A DNA stretch of 64,000 nucleotides from Altericroceibacterium indicum. GTDB lineage: Bacteria; Pseudomonadota; Alphaproteobacteria; Sphingomonadales; Sphingomonadaceae. The stretch is taken from the NCBI RefSeq assembly GCF_009828105.1, contig NZ_WTYQ01000003.1:465678-529677 (forward strand). The letters run 5' to 3'. The first letter of the stretch is position 1. Each line of letters opens with the position of its first letter. Below are positions 46,062 through 55,305 of the stretch, in pieces. The translations under genes were made by a program, and so were the position numbers. The notes beneath the pieces were generated by a model. The model was given only the letters and a program-made list of their open reading frames with translations, did not search any database and was not told the origin of the DNA.

Positions 46062-46442
46062 ATGGCAAATTCGAAAAGCTCCCAAACTTCAACCCGCATC
46101 AGACGTGATGGCACAGCGCCCCGGCCCCGCATCCCATGGGTCCAGATTGCTTTGGTTGTCATTCTGGCAGTTGGCGGACTGCTATTCGTCTATTGGGCTC
46201 CGGTACGTGAAGCTGCCCAGGCTGGAACTTCCTATAGTGCGCACCTCACCTGTTCGTGCCGTTTTCTGGCTGGGCGGGAGGCTGGCGATTGCGCATCGCA
46301 GCTCGCCGATGGGAGCGATTTTGTCTTCACCAGCACAGATGAGCATGATCGCAGCGTTACCGCCTATGTCCCGCTGGTCGCGAGCCAGACTGCAACCTAT
46401 CGTGAAGGCTATGGCTGCGTTCTGGAATCATGGAAAAATTAA
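46062..46442 (+). CDS. Small cysteine-containing membrane-anchored protein, unknown function
   Basis: The 126-residue protein has a charged N-terminus ([12 protein letters not shown]) and one membrane helix (about 27-46, [19 protein letters not shown]). The periplasmic domain has four cysteines ([20 protein letters not shown] and GYGCVLE). The C-terminal WKN is close to the mnmA stop; the two genes overlap by 4 bases at their 3' ends. An in-frame ATG at 46050 is an alternative start and neither has a strong ribosome binding site. It is divergent from the lipoprotein hydrolase across about 30 bp, so the two might be functionally linked. I recognise no family. Confidence 0.7.
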   Translation: MANSKSSQTSTRIRRDGTAPRPRIPWVQIALVVILAVGGLLFVYWAPVREAAQAGTSYSAHLTCSCRFLAGREAGDCASQLADGSDFVFTSTDEHDRSVTAYVPLVASQTATYREGYGCVLESWKN

Positions 46443-47602
46443 GCAGGAATCGCGAGTCTGTCGGTTTCTTCGATCCAACCACCACCAACCACACGGTCCC
46501 CGGCATAAATCACTGCAGCCTGACCCGGGGCGACTCCGAATTCAGGTGAAGCAAATTTCAGCGTGATGGCGCCGCCATCCCCGAACTGCCCTTCCAACAC
46601 CACTGGAACCGGCTTGGAAAGGGAGCGAACCTTGGCCGAGAGTGGTGCATCTGGCAGGGAGCCGATACGGTTGGTTTCGCTGATTGTGGCGCTGGCTACA
46701 GCCAACAGTCGCTTCGGTCCGACCAAGACCTGAGCTTTTTCAGCGTCGAGCGCGATAACATACAGCGGTTCTGGCTGGCCGCCGATGTCCAGCCCCCGGC
46801 GCTGGCCAACGGTGTAATGAATAACGCCTGCATGACGGCCCAGTTCTTCACCGGTCTCGGCATGTACAATCGCGCCCTCACGCCCGCCTTCGGGGCGAAC
46901 TGAGCGGACGATCTTGGCATAATCACCATCGGGCACGAAACAAATGTCCTGACTGTCCGGCTTGTCCGCCACGCGCAGGCCGAAGGCTTCCGCAATCTTG
47001 CGAACATCCTGCTTGGGCAGTCCACCAAGCGGAAAGCGCAAGAATTCGAGCTGCTTTTCGGTGGTGCCATAAAGGAAATATGACTGATCGCGCGCCGGAT
47101 CGAGCGCCCGATGAAGTTCTACCCCCTGGGAACTTTCAATCCGGCGAACATAATGTCCCGTGGCGAGGCAATCCGCGCCCAATTCCTTTGCCATTCGCAG
47201 AAGATCGGTGAATTTCGGCCCCATATTGCAGCGAATGCAGGGAATGGGGGTGCGGCCTGCCAGATAATCATCGGCAAAACGCTCCACCACTTCTTCGCGG
47301 AATGAGCTTTCATGGTCGAAGACATAATGCGCAATGCCAAGCCGGTCGGCCACTGCGCGGGCATCGCGAATATCGTCACCTGCACAACATGCACCCTTGC
47401 GCCCCGTGGCAGCACCATAATCATAGAGCTGCAGCGTAATGCCGATCACTTCTGCTCCGCTTGCAGCAGCAAGGGCTGCAACAACGGAAGAATCAACGCC
47501 GCCAGACATGGCCACGACAATCCGACACTCTTTGGCAGGGCGTGGCAGATCGAACAGCGAATCCGGCGCAAAAGGCAAGTCAGCGATAGGGGAAGCAGTC
47601 AT
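46439..47602 (-). CDS. mnmA: tRNA-specific 2-thiouridylase
   Basis: The 387-residue enzyme adds sulfur at U34 of tRNA-Lys, Glu and Gln. Visible are the PP-loop [14 protein letters not shown] (about residue 34), [17 protein letters not shown] with the first catalytic-region cysteine, [16 protein letters not shown], and the second cysteine in [19 protein letters not shown]. The C-terminal TRAM-like part ends [19 protein letters not shown] 47602 starts 440 bp from the sciP gene, a divergent control region. It overlaps the convergent small membrane protein gene. Confidence 0.96.
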   Translation of the reverse strand: MTASPIADLPFAPDSLFDLPRPAKECRIVVAMSGGVDSSVVAALAAASGAEVIGITLQLYDYGAATGRKGACCAGDDIRDARAVADRLGIAHYVFDHESSFREEVVERFADDYLAGRTPIPCIRCNMGPKFTDLLRMAKELGADCLATGHYVRRIESSQGVELHRALDPARDQSYFLYGTTEKQLEFLRFPLGGLPKQDVRKIAEAFGLRVADKPDSQDICFVPDGDYAKIVRSVRPEGGREGAIVHAETGEELGRHAGVIHYTVGQRRGLDIGGQPEPLYVIALDAEKAQVLVGPKRLLAVASATISETNRIGSLPDAPLSAKVRSLSKPVPVVLEGQFGDGGAITLKFASPEFGVAPGQAAVIYAGDRVVGGGWIEETDRLAIPA

Positions 47603-48044
47603 CGGCTGCCCTTACACCTGAACGATGAGTCCCGCAAATTTTGCCGATTCACCCGATTAATCAATGAGAAGCCGTCATAATCTAGGGCTCAGGCTTTACC
47701 GCTTATTGAGATTTAGAGGCTTAAGTGTGTCACCATGAAGGACAGAGCACCACCTGATGATGACAAGGCCCAGCCCCTGGATGACACGCATAGTGCAGGG
47801 TTGCGTCAGGTGTCCTGGGCGCTTCTTGTAGAGAGCTTCGCTAAAATAAGAGCGTTCCGCAATTGGCACCTTGAGCAGAATGAAATAGGCAATGAAAGTG
47901 TTTTGTCCAATAAAAACAACGTTTTACCGTAAATCTGCAATGTAAAATTTTGTGTTAACCTTAATGGTTTAGGCATTGGCAAATGGCCACGGTGCACAAG
48001 AGAGGTGCCGTTGAAGCGCAACCGTCTGGCATCTGAGGAAGAGT
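47603..48044. promoter_or_regulatory. 442-bp divergent control region between mnmA and sciP
   Basis: No convincing gene lies here. An open frame at 47735-47932 (65 codons, starting MKDRAPPDDDKAQ) has no recognisable domain and little coding character. The segment 47880-47980 is AT-rich. It contains GTTAACCTTAATGGTTTAGG near 47953, with TTAACC and an inverted GGTTTA, resembling half-sites of the cell-cycle regulator CtrA. The full TTAA-N7-TTAA box is not present. A Shine-Dalgarno GGAAGAG precedes sciP. Confidence 0.45.
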
Positions 48045-48344
48045 ATGATTGAGAACCAGAAAATCCGCCCTGCACAGGTGATTGGGCCGCTAGGTGAACC
48101 GTTGACCATTGCTGATTTGCCCGACCCCAACACCAAACGCTGGGTTGTGCGCCGCAAGGCTGAAGTCGTGGCGGCTGTTAATGGTGGTTTGCTGACGATC
48201 GATGAAGTGCTGGAACGCTATGATCTGACGCTGGAGGAATTCGCCAGCTGGCAGCGTGCGGTGGACCGTTCGGGTATGCAAGGCTTGCGTGTCACCCGGA
48301 TACAGCATTATCGCGATCTTTATGAAAGGCAGCTTAAATATTGA
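48045..48344 (+). CDS. sciP: SciP, CtrA transcription inhibitor (DUF1153)
   Basis: The 99-residue helix-turn-helix protein is conserved in alphaproteobacteria. The core PDPNTKRWVVRRKAEVVAAVNGGLLTIDEVLERYDLTLEEFASWQRAVDRSGMQGLRVTRIQHYR is unmistakable. In Caulobacter SciP binds CtrA and blocks RNA polymerase recruitment in G1/swarmer cells. The gene starts at ATG 48045 with GGAAGAG before it and ends before a strong terminator. The long upstream region may carry its cell-cycle control. Confidence 0.96.
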   Translation: MIENQKIRPAQVIGPLGEPLTIADLPDPNTKRWVVRRKAEVVAAVNGGLLTIDEVLERYDLTLEEFASWQRAVDRSGMQGLRVTRIQHYRDLYERQLKY

Positions 48345-48368
48345 GTTATTGTCTTTCTCGATATTCAG

Positions 48369-48398
48369 CAGGGCCGGCTTTGCCGGCCCTTTTCTTTA
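48369..48398 (+). terminator. Terminator of sciP
   Basis: A perfect 8-base stem (gggccggc / gccggccc) with loop TTT is followed by TTTTCTTT. It lies about 25 bases after the sciP stop. Confidence 0.9.
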
Positions 48399-48450
48399 CC
48401 GTTCTCCTATCTCGCTGAACATAATAGGTATTGCAGCGAGATACGCGTGG

Positions 48451-48475
48451 GGAACGCTTTCCTGTATAAGCGATT
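48451..48475 (+). promoter_or_regulatory. Possible ECF general-stress promoter
   Basis: GGAAC at 48451-48455 is followed 15 bases later by CGATTA. This resembles the GGAAC...CGTT pattern of alphaproteobacterial EcfG promoters, but both the spacing and the -10 are imperfect. It lies about 55 bases before the start of the GlsB-type gene, whose family is often stress-induced. The match is weak. Confidence 0.3.
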
Positions 48476-48527
48476 AATTGGGAAGAGACGCACAATCCGT
48501 GCGACTGTAAAACAGGAGGAAGCTGAG

Positions 48528-48794
48528 ATGGGTTGGATTATCGCCCTTATCGTCGGTGGTGTCGCAGGTTGGCTTGCAAGCATGGTTATGAACCGGGATG
48601 GCTCTATGGGCATCTTCTGGAACATCGTCGTTGGCTGTGTAGGCTCCTTGATTGGCAATGCATTGTCAGGCCCATTGCTCGGTGTCCAAGGCACGGTGCA
48701 GGCCTTTTCGCTGACTGGTCTGATTATCGCCTTTATTGGTGCAGTTGTGCTTCTGGCGATTGTGAATCTCATTCAGCGTGGACGTGTCCGCTAA
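48528..48794 (+). CDS. GlsB/YeaQ/YmgE family membrane protein (transglycosylase-associated)
   Basis: The 88-residue protein is nearly all membrane helices (three). It has the family pattern GWIIALIVGGVAGWLASMVM, GIFWNIVVGCVGSLIGNAL, and GLIIAFIGAVVLLAIVNLI. Despite the name, no enzymatic activity is established; homologues are stress-induced membrane proteins. ATG 48528 has AGGAGG upstream with good spacing. The longer open frame to 48447 is not supported. It is a single-gene unit closed by the terminator at 48831-48867. Confidence 0.9.
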   Translation: MGWIIALIVGGVAGWLASMVMNRDGSMGIFWNIVVGCVGSLIGNALSGPLLGVQGTVQAFSLTGLIIAFIGAVVLLAIVNLIQRGRVR

Positions 48795-48830
48795 AGTTTG
48801 AACGATTACCCGTTTAGGGTCGCAAAATGA

Positions 48831-48867
48831 GAGTGCGGTGCGCCTAACGCGCATCGCACTCTTTTTA
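48831..48867 (+). terminator. Terminator after the GlsB-type gene
   Basis: The 13-base arms gagtgcggtgcgc and gcgcatcgcactc (one mismatch) flank a short loop and are followed by TTTTT. The structure lies about 36 bases after the stop. Confidence 0.9.
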
Positions 48868-49036
48868 TGTCCAGTCTGGCCATATAGACATTCGTCGGGA
48901 TACAAATGTCACTTGTAGAGCGGTGGATTGCTGTCACCCTGTTACCAGCCTATCGGAAGATGTAACATCTCGGTACTAGCGGGGTGAAGCCGTTGGGCGT
49001 GGATTGAATGAATTGGGCAGGGGCTTGGATTACCGC

Positions 49037-50227
49037 ATGGAAAGTGAAACGACTGATACGCTGAACCAACAGCCAGTCCTCAATGGAGAGACGTTGGAAG
49101 CGGAGCAGCATTCTCCGCGTTTCACTCGTAGTCAGAAGATTGTCGGCGGTATTGCTGCAGTTGTTATCATTATCCTTGCGTGGCTGATGCTGTCGGGTGG
49201 CAAGGAAGAGCGCCCCTTTGCTGACAATGATGGTCAGGCTCCGGCTGTTTCGGTCATCACACCGGGAACAGGGGCCATTGCTGATGATATCACGGCTACA
49301 GGTACTCTGGCTGCGCGCCGTGAAATGCCCGTTGGCGTGGTTGGAGAAGGTGGCCGGGTGGTTTCCGTTCAGGTGGAACCGGGTGACTGGGTGAAGGCCG
49401 GGCAAACGCTCGCCGTGATTGACCGTTCAGTCCAAAATCAACAGGCCACAAGCTCCGCTGCTCAGATCGATGTTGCCAAGGCTGACGCAAAACTCGCGCA
49501 GGCGAATCTTGATCGTGCCCTCAAGCTCGTGGATCGGGGCTTTATCAGCACAGCTGATATCGACCGCCTGACGGCAACCCGCGATTCTGCTGTTGCGCAA
49601 GTAAAGGTAGCCCAGGCGCAGTATCGCGAATTGCTAGCCCGTAACAACCGCCTCAATATTACCGCTCCTGCAGCCGGTCTCGTGCTGACGCGCGATGTTG
49701 AACCGGGGCAAGTGGTCGGTGCAGGCTCCGCCGTCTTGTTCAATATTGCCCGTGATGGGCAGATGGAAATGCTGGCCGAACTGGGCGAAAATGATCTGGC
49801 CTCGGTCAAAGTCGGTGTTGTTGCTGAAGTAACTCCTGTTGGCACAGATAAGACATTCAAAGGTCAGGTCTGGCAGGTCGCGCCGGTCATCGATCAGAAC
49901 AACCGACAGGGTATTGCCCGAATTGCTCTCAATTACGCTAAGGAATTGCGTCCCGGTGGCTTCGCCACAGCGCGGATTGCGGCTGGTTCCGTGAACGCGC
50001 CGATGTTGCCGGAAAGCGCTATCCTTTCGGATGAAAAGGGCAGCTATGTCTATATTGTCGGCAAGGACAATAAAACGGAACGCCGTGCAGTTAAGACCGG
50101 ACTGGTGACAGAAAAGGGTATCGCCATCACATCGGGCCTTAAGGGGTCGGAAAAGATTGTGCTGAGAGCAGGGGCCTTCCTGACCGAAGGTGAAGCCGTG
50201 CGCCCGGTTGCCTCCAGCAAGGAATGA
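49037..50227 (+). CDS. RND efflux pump periplasmic adaptor
   Basis: The 396-residue protein has a cytoplasmic tail (about 1-35), one membrane helix (about 36-54), and the MFP periplasmic part. This comprises a lipoyl domain (GGRVVSVQVEPGDWVKAGQTLAVID), an alpha-hairpin (AKADAKLAQANLDRALKLVDRGFIS), and the second lipoyl half (ITAPAAGLVLTRDVEPGQVV). A beta barrel and membrane-proximal domain follow. It is not a lipoprotein, unlike AcrA. The start at ATG 49037 has no clear Shine-Dalgarno; a TTG at 49004 would add 11 residues. It is followed 10 bases later by the pump gene. Confidence 0.93.
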   Translation: MESETTDTLNQQPVLNGETLEAEQHSPRFTRSQKIVGGIAAVVIIILAWLMLSGGKEERPFADNDGQAPAVSVITPGTGAIADDITATGTLAARREMPVGVVGEGGRVVSVQVEPGDWVKAGQTLAVIDRSVQNQQATSSAAQIDVAKADAKLAQANLDRALKLVDRGFISTADIDRLTATRDSAVAQVKVAQAQYRELLARNNRLNITAPAAGLVLTRDVEPGQVVGAGSAVLFNIARDGQMEMLAELGENDLASVKVGVVAEVTPVGTDKTFKGQVWQVAPVIDQNNRQGIARIALNYAKELRPGGFATARIAAGSVNAPMLPESAILSDEKGSYVYIVGKDNKTERRAVKTGLVTEKGIAITSGLKGSEKIVLRAGAFLTEGEAVRPVASSKE

Positions 50228-50237
50228 GCAGGGCGCT

Positions 50238-53200
50238 ATGAACTTCCGCAATATCTCCGCTTGGTCGATCAAGAATCCGATCGTTCCGCTGCTTATGTTC
50301 GCCGGTCTGTTGCTGGCGGGTATGATGAGCTTTTCCCGCATGGAAGTGCAGGACAATCCGGATATCGAATTTCCGCTGGTAATCGTGAATATCTCGCTGC
50401 CCGGTGCGGCTCCTACGGAAATCGAAAATCAGATTACCCAACGGGTGGAAGCCGCGGTCAATACGATCAACGGTGTCGATCAGATCACATCGACAGCGCA
50501 GGAAGGCTCCAGCCAGACCCAAATCCAGTTCGACCTTGGCACAAATATCAATGAAGCGGTTAATGAGGTTAAGAACCAGATTGACCAGATCCGCGGTGAA
50601 CTACCTGACGGAATTCTCGAACCCTATGTTTTCAAGGTAGAAACCAGCAACAATACGCTGGTCTATTACGGTATATCCGCAGATGATATGACGATGGAGC
50701 AGCTCTCCTGGTTCGTGGATGATACGGTCAAAAAGCGCTTGCTGAGCATCGAAGGTCTGGCAGAAGTCAATCGTGCTGGCGGGGTTGATCGAGAGATTCT
50801 TGTTATCCTTGATCCGGGCAAGATGCAGTCACTTGGGGTTACGGCCAGTCAGGTCAATCAGACCCTGCGGTCTTTGAACGTAAACGCAGCAGGTGGCCGG
50901 GCTGAAATTGCCGGATCACGTCAATCTGTTCGCGTTTTGGGCAATGCGCAGGATGCCTATGAGCTGTCGCAAACCCAGATATCGCTAGGCGGCGGGCGCA
51001 CGATCAAATTGGCTGATATTGCGACCGTTCAAGACAAATACGGCGAAATCACTTCCATCAGCCGGATCAATGGCAAGCAGGTGGTGACCTTCGGCGTCAG
51101 CCGCGCTCGGGGTGCATCGGATGTGTCAGTCTATGATGAATCCGTAAAGGTTCTCAAACAGATTGAGAAAGAAAACCCAGGCATCAAATTCACCCGGCTT
51201 TATACGACCGTCGATTACACGAAGGCACAGTATGAAAGTTCGATCGCTGCTATGATCGAAGGTGCTGTGCTGGCGGTTGTCGTGGTGTTTTTTTTCCTGC
51301 GAGACTGGCGAGCGACGGTTATTGCCGCCATGGCGATCCCGCTTTCGGCTATCCCGACGTTCTGGTTCATGGATCTGCTCGGATTTACGCTGAACCAGAT
51401 GTCCTTGCTTGCTTTGGGGCTGGTGGCCGGTGTGCTGGTCGATGATGCTATCGTGGAGATTGAAAACATCGTGCGCCACATGCGCATGGGGAAAAGTGCT
51501 TATCAGGCCTCCATTGATGCGGCTGATGAAATCGGACTGGCTGTTGTAGCCACTACATTTTCCATTGTCGCCGTGTTCTTCCCGGTTGCTCTGATGCCGG
51601 GTGTGGCTGGGCAGTTCTTTAAGAACTTTGGCCTCACCGTGGTTGTCTCGGTGCTGATGAGCCTTGCGGTCGCCCGTATGATCACGCCGATGGTTGCGGC
51701 CTATTTCTTGAAAGCGCACGGCCATGCGGAACATGGTGGTGGCCGCTTGATGGACGTATATCTTTCCGTTTTACGCTGGTCGCTGAGCGAAGGCCGGGTC
51801 AAGGAATATCGCGAAAAGCGGCTGCGCGAAAACAAGAAGGTCGGCTTTTTCGCGCGCGTTAAATCGCGTTTCCTGGATCACCGGATGTGGATGATGGGCA
51901 TCGGGATGGTGGCTTTGGCCTTAACTCTCACATGCGCTGTCTCCATGCCGACGCAGTTCTTTCCCGATACAGATAGTGATTTTAGCCGTCTTAACATTCA
52001 GATGGTGCCGGGAACGACGATCGAGCAGACGGGTGAGGTAACCAGCAAGGTTGCCAATATCCTGCGTAAACAGCCTGAAGTCGATTTCGTGCTTGAACGG
52101 GTTCGTGAAGGGGAATCGTTCATCATGCTGACGCTTGCGGCAGATCGGAAGCGTTCCAGTATTGAATTTGAACGTGAAATGACTCCGGTGCTGCAGAAAA
52201 TTCCGGATGCTCGGATTAACTTTGAAGGCAACAACCCTGGCGGCAGCGGGCGCCCTATCCAAGTTATGCTGTCCGGTTCAGATCCTGTCGCTCTCAAAGC
52301 TGCAGCCAGCACACTGGTGGAACAGATGAAGGGGGTGGAAGGGGCTGTCAGTCCACGGATTGATGCCGACCTTCAACGGCCGGAAATCATTATCAAGCCG
52401 CGCGAAGATCTTGCATCCAGCCTTGGCGTATCCACTGCGGTCATCAGCCAGGCCATCCGCATCGCAACGCTGGGTGATATCGATCAGAATGCCGCGAAGT
52501 TCTCGCTGTCTGACCGGCAAATTCCCATTCGCGTGCGTCTTTCTGAAAAGGCACGCCGAGACATTTCGGTGATCCGTAATTTGCCGGTGCAAAGGGCGGA
52601 TGGTGGTTCAGTGCCTTTGAGCCGCGTTGCCGACATAAGTTTCGGGTCCGGCCCGACCACCATCGAACGTTATAATCAGCAGCGCAGGACATTTGTCAGC
52701 GCCGACCTTGCGCCGGGTGTCAGCAAAGGCACGGTGATGGATCGGATCAACAATCTCCCGATCATGCGCAAACTGCCAACCGGCATTTCCAACGCGCCAT
52801 TTGGTGAAGATAAGTTCCAAACTGAAATGATCGACAATTTCGGGGTGGCTTTGGTCACTGGCGTCCTGCTGGTCTTCGGTGTGCTGGTGTTGCTTTATCA
52901 CCGGCTGGTATCGCCGCTTGTGAACATGAGTTCGCTGTTTCTGGCTCCGTTAGGTGGCTTTATAGTTCTCCTGATAGATGGTCAGCCGCTGTCTCTGCCT
53001 GTTTTCATCGGTATTTTGATGCTTTTTGGTATCGTGGCAAAGAACTCGATCCTTCTCATCGACTTTGCAATCGAGGAAATGGCGGCGGGAGCGAACCGGT
53101 TTGATGCCATCGTTGAAGCTGGCCACAAACGCGCCCAACCGATCGTGATGACCACCGTTGCTATGACTGCGGGCATGGTGCCAACCGCTTTATCCTTGTC

Positions 53201-53411
53201 AGGCGACTCGGCCTGGCGTGCACCGATGGGTTTGGTCGTGATCGGCGGCCTGCTACTTTCTACACTACTGACACTGCTCATCGTTCCGGCAGGTTTCAGC
53301 CTCGCAGATGGCCTTGAAAAGCGCATAGGGCCGTGGCTGCGTACACGTCTGTTGACTTACGATCCCAAGCGCGAGGATAACACGGGTTCCCACACGCATC
53401 CTGCGGAGTAA
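50238..53411 (+). CDS. RND efflux permease (HAE-1/AcrB-like)
   Basis: The 1057-residue inner-membrane pump has the twelve-helix RND layout. It starts WSIKNPIVPLLMFAGLLL, with the large periplasmic loops and the helix 4 signature LGLVAGVLVDDAIVEIENIVRHM containing the proton-relay aspartates. The C-terminal half has GIVAKNSILLIDFAIE. An unusual charged cytoplasmic stretch (about residues 490-548, rich in Lys/Arg/Glu) sits between helices 6 and 7. It would pump drugs, detergents or other lipophiles with the adaptor and an unlinked TolC. ATG 50238 follows AGGGCG. Confidence 0.94.
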   Translation: MNFRNISAWSIKNPIVPLLMFAGLLLAGMMSFSRMEVQDNPDIEFPLVIVNISLPGAAPTEIENQITQRVEAAVNTINGVDQITSTAQEGSSQTQIQFDLGTNINEAVNEVKNQIDQIRGELPDGILEPYVFKVETSNNTLVYYGISADDMTMEQLSWFVDDTVKKRLLSIEGLAEVNRAGGVDREILVILDPGKMQSLGVTASQVNQTLRSLNVNAAGGRAEIAGSRQSVRVLGNAQDAYELSQTQISLGGGRTIKLADIATVQDKYGEITSISRINGKQVVTFGVSRARGASDVSVYDESVKVLKQIEKENPGIKFTRLYTTVDYTKAQYESSIAAMIEGAVLAVVVVFFFLRDWRATVIAAMAIPLSAIPTFWFMDLLGFTLNQMSLLALGLVAGVLVDDAIVEIENIVRHMRMGKSAYQASIDAADEIGLAVVATTFSIVAVFFPVALMPGVAGQFFKNFGLTVVVSVLMSLAVARMITPMVAAYFLKAHGHAEHGGGRLMDVYLSVLRWSLSEGRVKEYREKRLRENKKVGFFARVKSRFLDHRMWMMGIGMVALALTLTCAVSMPTQFFPDTDSDFSRLNIQMVPGTTIEQTGEVTSKVANILRKQPEVDFVLERVREGESFIMLTLAADRKRSSIEFEREMTPVLQKIPDARINFEGNNPGGSGRPIQVMLSGSDPVALKAAASTLVEQMKGVEGAVSPRIDADLQRPEIIIKPREDLASSLGVSTAVISQAIRIATLGDIDQNAAKFSLSDRQIPIRVRLSEKARRDISVIRNLPVQRADGGSVPLSRVADISFGSGPTTIERYNQQRRTFVSADLAPGVSKGTVMDRINNLPIMRKLPTGISNAPFGEDKFQTEMIDNFGVALVTGVLLVFGVLVLLYHRLVSPLVNMSSLFLAPLGGFIVLLIDGQPLSLPVFIGILMLFGIVAKNSILLIDFAIEEMAAGANRFDAIVEAGHKRAQPIVMTTVAMTAGMVPTALSLSGDSAWRAPMGLVVIGGLLLSTLLTLLIVPAGFSLADGLEKRIGPWLRTRLLTYDPKREDNTGSHTHPAE

Positions 53412-53426
53412 CGGATAAGGATTTTC

Positions 53427-54716
53427 ATGGCCGGTAACCCCTGCGAGCGCCGAAGTTCTAAAGGGGTTTCCCCAGCCTTGTCGCCAATCTCAGACCGTGC
53501 CCGGCGGATGCGGATCATGGCGACGGGGCTGCTACTGCTGATGGCGGCCATTTTTCTCACCGCGCGTCATTTTCTGCCAGCCTATCCCGGTTTGAGTTAC
53601 CTTATCGCGTTTAGTGAAGCGGCGATGGTCGGTGGATTGGCGGACTGGTTCGCCGTCACAGCGCTTTTTCGCCGCCCGCTGGGTCTGCCGATTCCGCATA
53701 CGGCGATTATTCCTGAGAAGAAGAATCGCATCGCTGACAGTATGGCCACTTTCCTGCAGGCCAACTTTCTGACACCGGAAGTTGTGGCCCGCCGTATGCG
53801 CGCTTTCAATCTCGCCAGAGCGGCAGGAGATTTTCTGATCGCTCCTGGCAGTGGAGAAAATTCACGAATCCGCACCGGTGCGGGCGCATTGCTTGCAGAC
53901 ATCCTCGAGTCTTTGGACCCGGACAGGTTGGGCAATCAGGTGAAGGCCGGCCTCAAATCTCAATTGGACAGAATTGAAGTATCTCCACTGTTGGGGCAGG
54001 CCTTGCAGGCTGCCATTGCGGATAAGCGCCACCTTCCCCTGATCGAGAGCCTGATCCGTTGGACAGGTGTTGCGCTGGAGCAGAATGAAGAACTGGTCCG
54101 ATCCATGGTGCGTCAACGAGCTAATGCTCTGGTCCGCTGGACGGGGCTGGATGAGCGGTTAGCGAACTCGGTGGTCGATGGGCTCTACAAGATGCTGGCG
54201 GAGATTCTGATCAACCCTCAGCATCCCTTGCGCTTGAAATTAGAAGAGGGGCTGGAAAAATTCGCCCATGACCTTTCCCATGACCCAGCCATGCAAGCCA
54301 AGGTTGAGCGGATGAAGCGCGAGATCACGGATAATCCTGCGGTTGGAAAATGGTGGGAAGGGGTTTGGGAGAGAATGCGGCTGGCGATGATCGATGTGGC
54401 ACGCAACCCCAATGGGGCGTTGCCGGATCATTTGGGGGGGAGCCTTGCTGAACTGGGCCATGCCCTGCGTGATGATGAGAGGCTTCAGTCTCAGATCAAT
54501 CGCTTTGCGCGCCGAACAGCTGTCGGTTTAACCACGCGCCATGGCGGAAAGATCGTGCAACTCGTGTCGGAAACGGTGCGTCGGTGGAATGGTAGAACGA
54601 TCTCGGACCGGATCGAAGGCGCAGTGGGGCGCGACCTTCAATTTATCCGTATCAATGGCACGCTGGTCGGTGGTCTGGTCGGGCTTACCATTCACATTTT
54701 GGATCAATTGTTATGA
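53427..54716 (+). CDS. DUF445 family membrane protein
   Basis: The 429-residue protein has one N-terminal helix (about 31-50, IMATGLLLLMAAIFLTA) and a second hydrophobic segment (about 57-72). The family motif follows: EAAMVGGLADWFAVTALFRRPLGLPIPHTAIIPEKKNRIADSMATF. A long soluble helical region comes next, and the last helix is LVGGLVGLTIHILDQLL. DUF445/YheB-like proteins have no known role. ATG 53427 follows ATAAGG. It lies 15 bp after the RND gene and its stop overlaps the GNAT start, so all four genes may be co-transcribed. Confidence 0.9.
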   Translation: MAGNPCERRSSKGVSPALSPISDRARRMRIMATGLLLLMAAIFLTARHFLPAYPGLSYLIAFSEAAMVGGLADWFAVTALFRRPLGLPIPHTAIIPEKKNRIADSMATFLQANFLTPEVVARRMRAFNLARAAGDFLIAPGSGENSRIRTGAGALLADILESLDPDRLGNQVKAGLKSQLDRIEVSPLLGQALQAAIADKRHLPLIESLIRWTGVALEQNEELVRSMVRQRANALVRWTGLDERLANSVVDGLYKMLAEILINPQHPLRLKLEEGLEKFAHDLSHDPAMQAKVERMKREITDNPAVGKWWEGVWERMRLAMIDVARNPNGALPDHLGGSLAELGHALRDDERLQSQINRFARRTAVGLTTRHGGKIVQLVSETVRRWNGRTISDRIEGAVGRDLQFIRINGTLVGGLVGLTIHILDQLL

Positions 54717-55246
54717 GTGAACGGCCCTTCTTGCAGACTCAGCGGCTGGAATTATGGAAGCCGCAAGCGCGAGACATGCACGAATTGGTTGCGCTGACCC
54801 GGCATGAAGAAACAGCGCGTTTCATCGGCGGCCCAAAAGCTTACGCAGAGGATGTCACACGCTTCATGCGTCATGCGGGCAGTTGGATGCTGTTTGGTTA
54901 TGGTAGTCTTATGCTCCGTGAACGCGGCAGTTCAGACATTCTGGGGACGCTGGCTATTTTTTATAGCTGGCGTGATCTGGGGAAGGATATGGACGGCCTA
55001 CCGGAAGCTGGCTGGATACTTCGGCATGATACTGCAGGGAAGGGATATGCTCATGAGGCGATGAGCGCCATTTTTAACTGGTTCGATGAAGAGCACGGCC
55101 TGCCGCTCAATTGTATGATAGATTCAAATAATTTTGCATCGATCAAACTTGCAGGAAAACTGGGGTTCAAGCCAATGCGGGAAGCACAGCTTCCAGATGG
55201 GGCGAGGACGCAGCTTTTTCATCGGGAGGCAAAGCGAAAGAATTGA
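54713..55246 (+). CDS. GNAT family N-acetyltransferase
   Basis: The 177-residue protein is of RimJ/RimL type: it starts RPFLQTQRLELWKPQARDMHELV and has GWILRHDTAGKGYAHEAMSAIFNWF and the acetyl-CoA loop. The end DSNNFASIKLAGKLGFKPMREAQLPDG fits the fold. The acceptor is unknown. ATG 54713 overlaps the DUF445 stop (ATGA). It is a paralogue-type neighbour of the first GNAT at 4467, but the two proteins are only distantly similar. A strong terminator follows. Confidence 0.9.
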   Translation: MSERPFLQTQRLELWKPQARDMHELVALTRHEETARFIGGPKAYAEDVTRFMRHAGSWMLFGYGSLMLRERGSSDILGTLAIFYSWRDLGKDMDGLPEAGWILRHDTAGKGYAHEAMSAIFNWFDEEHGLPLNCMIDSNNFASIKLAGKLGFKPMREAQLPDGARTQLFHREAKRKN

Positions 55247-55255
55247 TCGAATATG

Positions 55256-55284
55256 AAAAGGGCGGGAAATTATCCCGCCCTTTT
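55256..55284. terminator. Bidirectional terminator between GNAT and etfA
   Basis: The 12-base perfect arms aaaagggcggga / tcccgccctttt flank a 5-base loop. Runs of T follow in both directions, so it can end both the plus-strand GNAT transcript and the minus-strand etf transcript. Confidence 0.92.
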
Positions 55285-55305
55285 GCTTTGATATAAATGA
55301 AAAGC

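Noticed and set aside
47735..47932. A 65-codon plus-strand open frame between mnmA and sciP
   Set aside because: No Shine-Dalgarno, no domain and no coding character; the AT-rich 3' part looks like promoter DNA.
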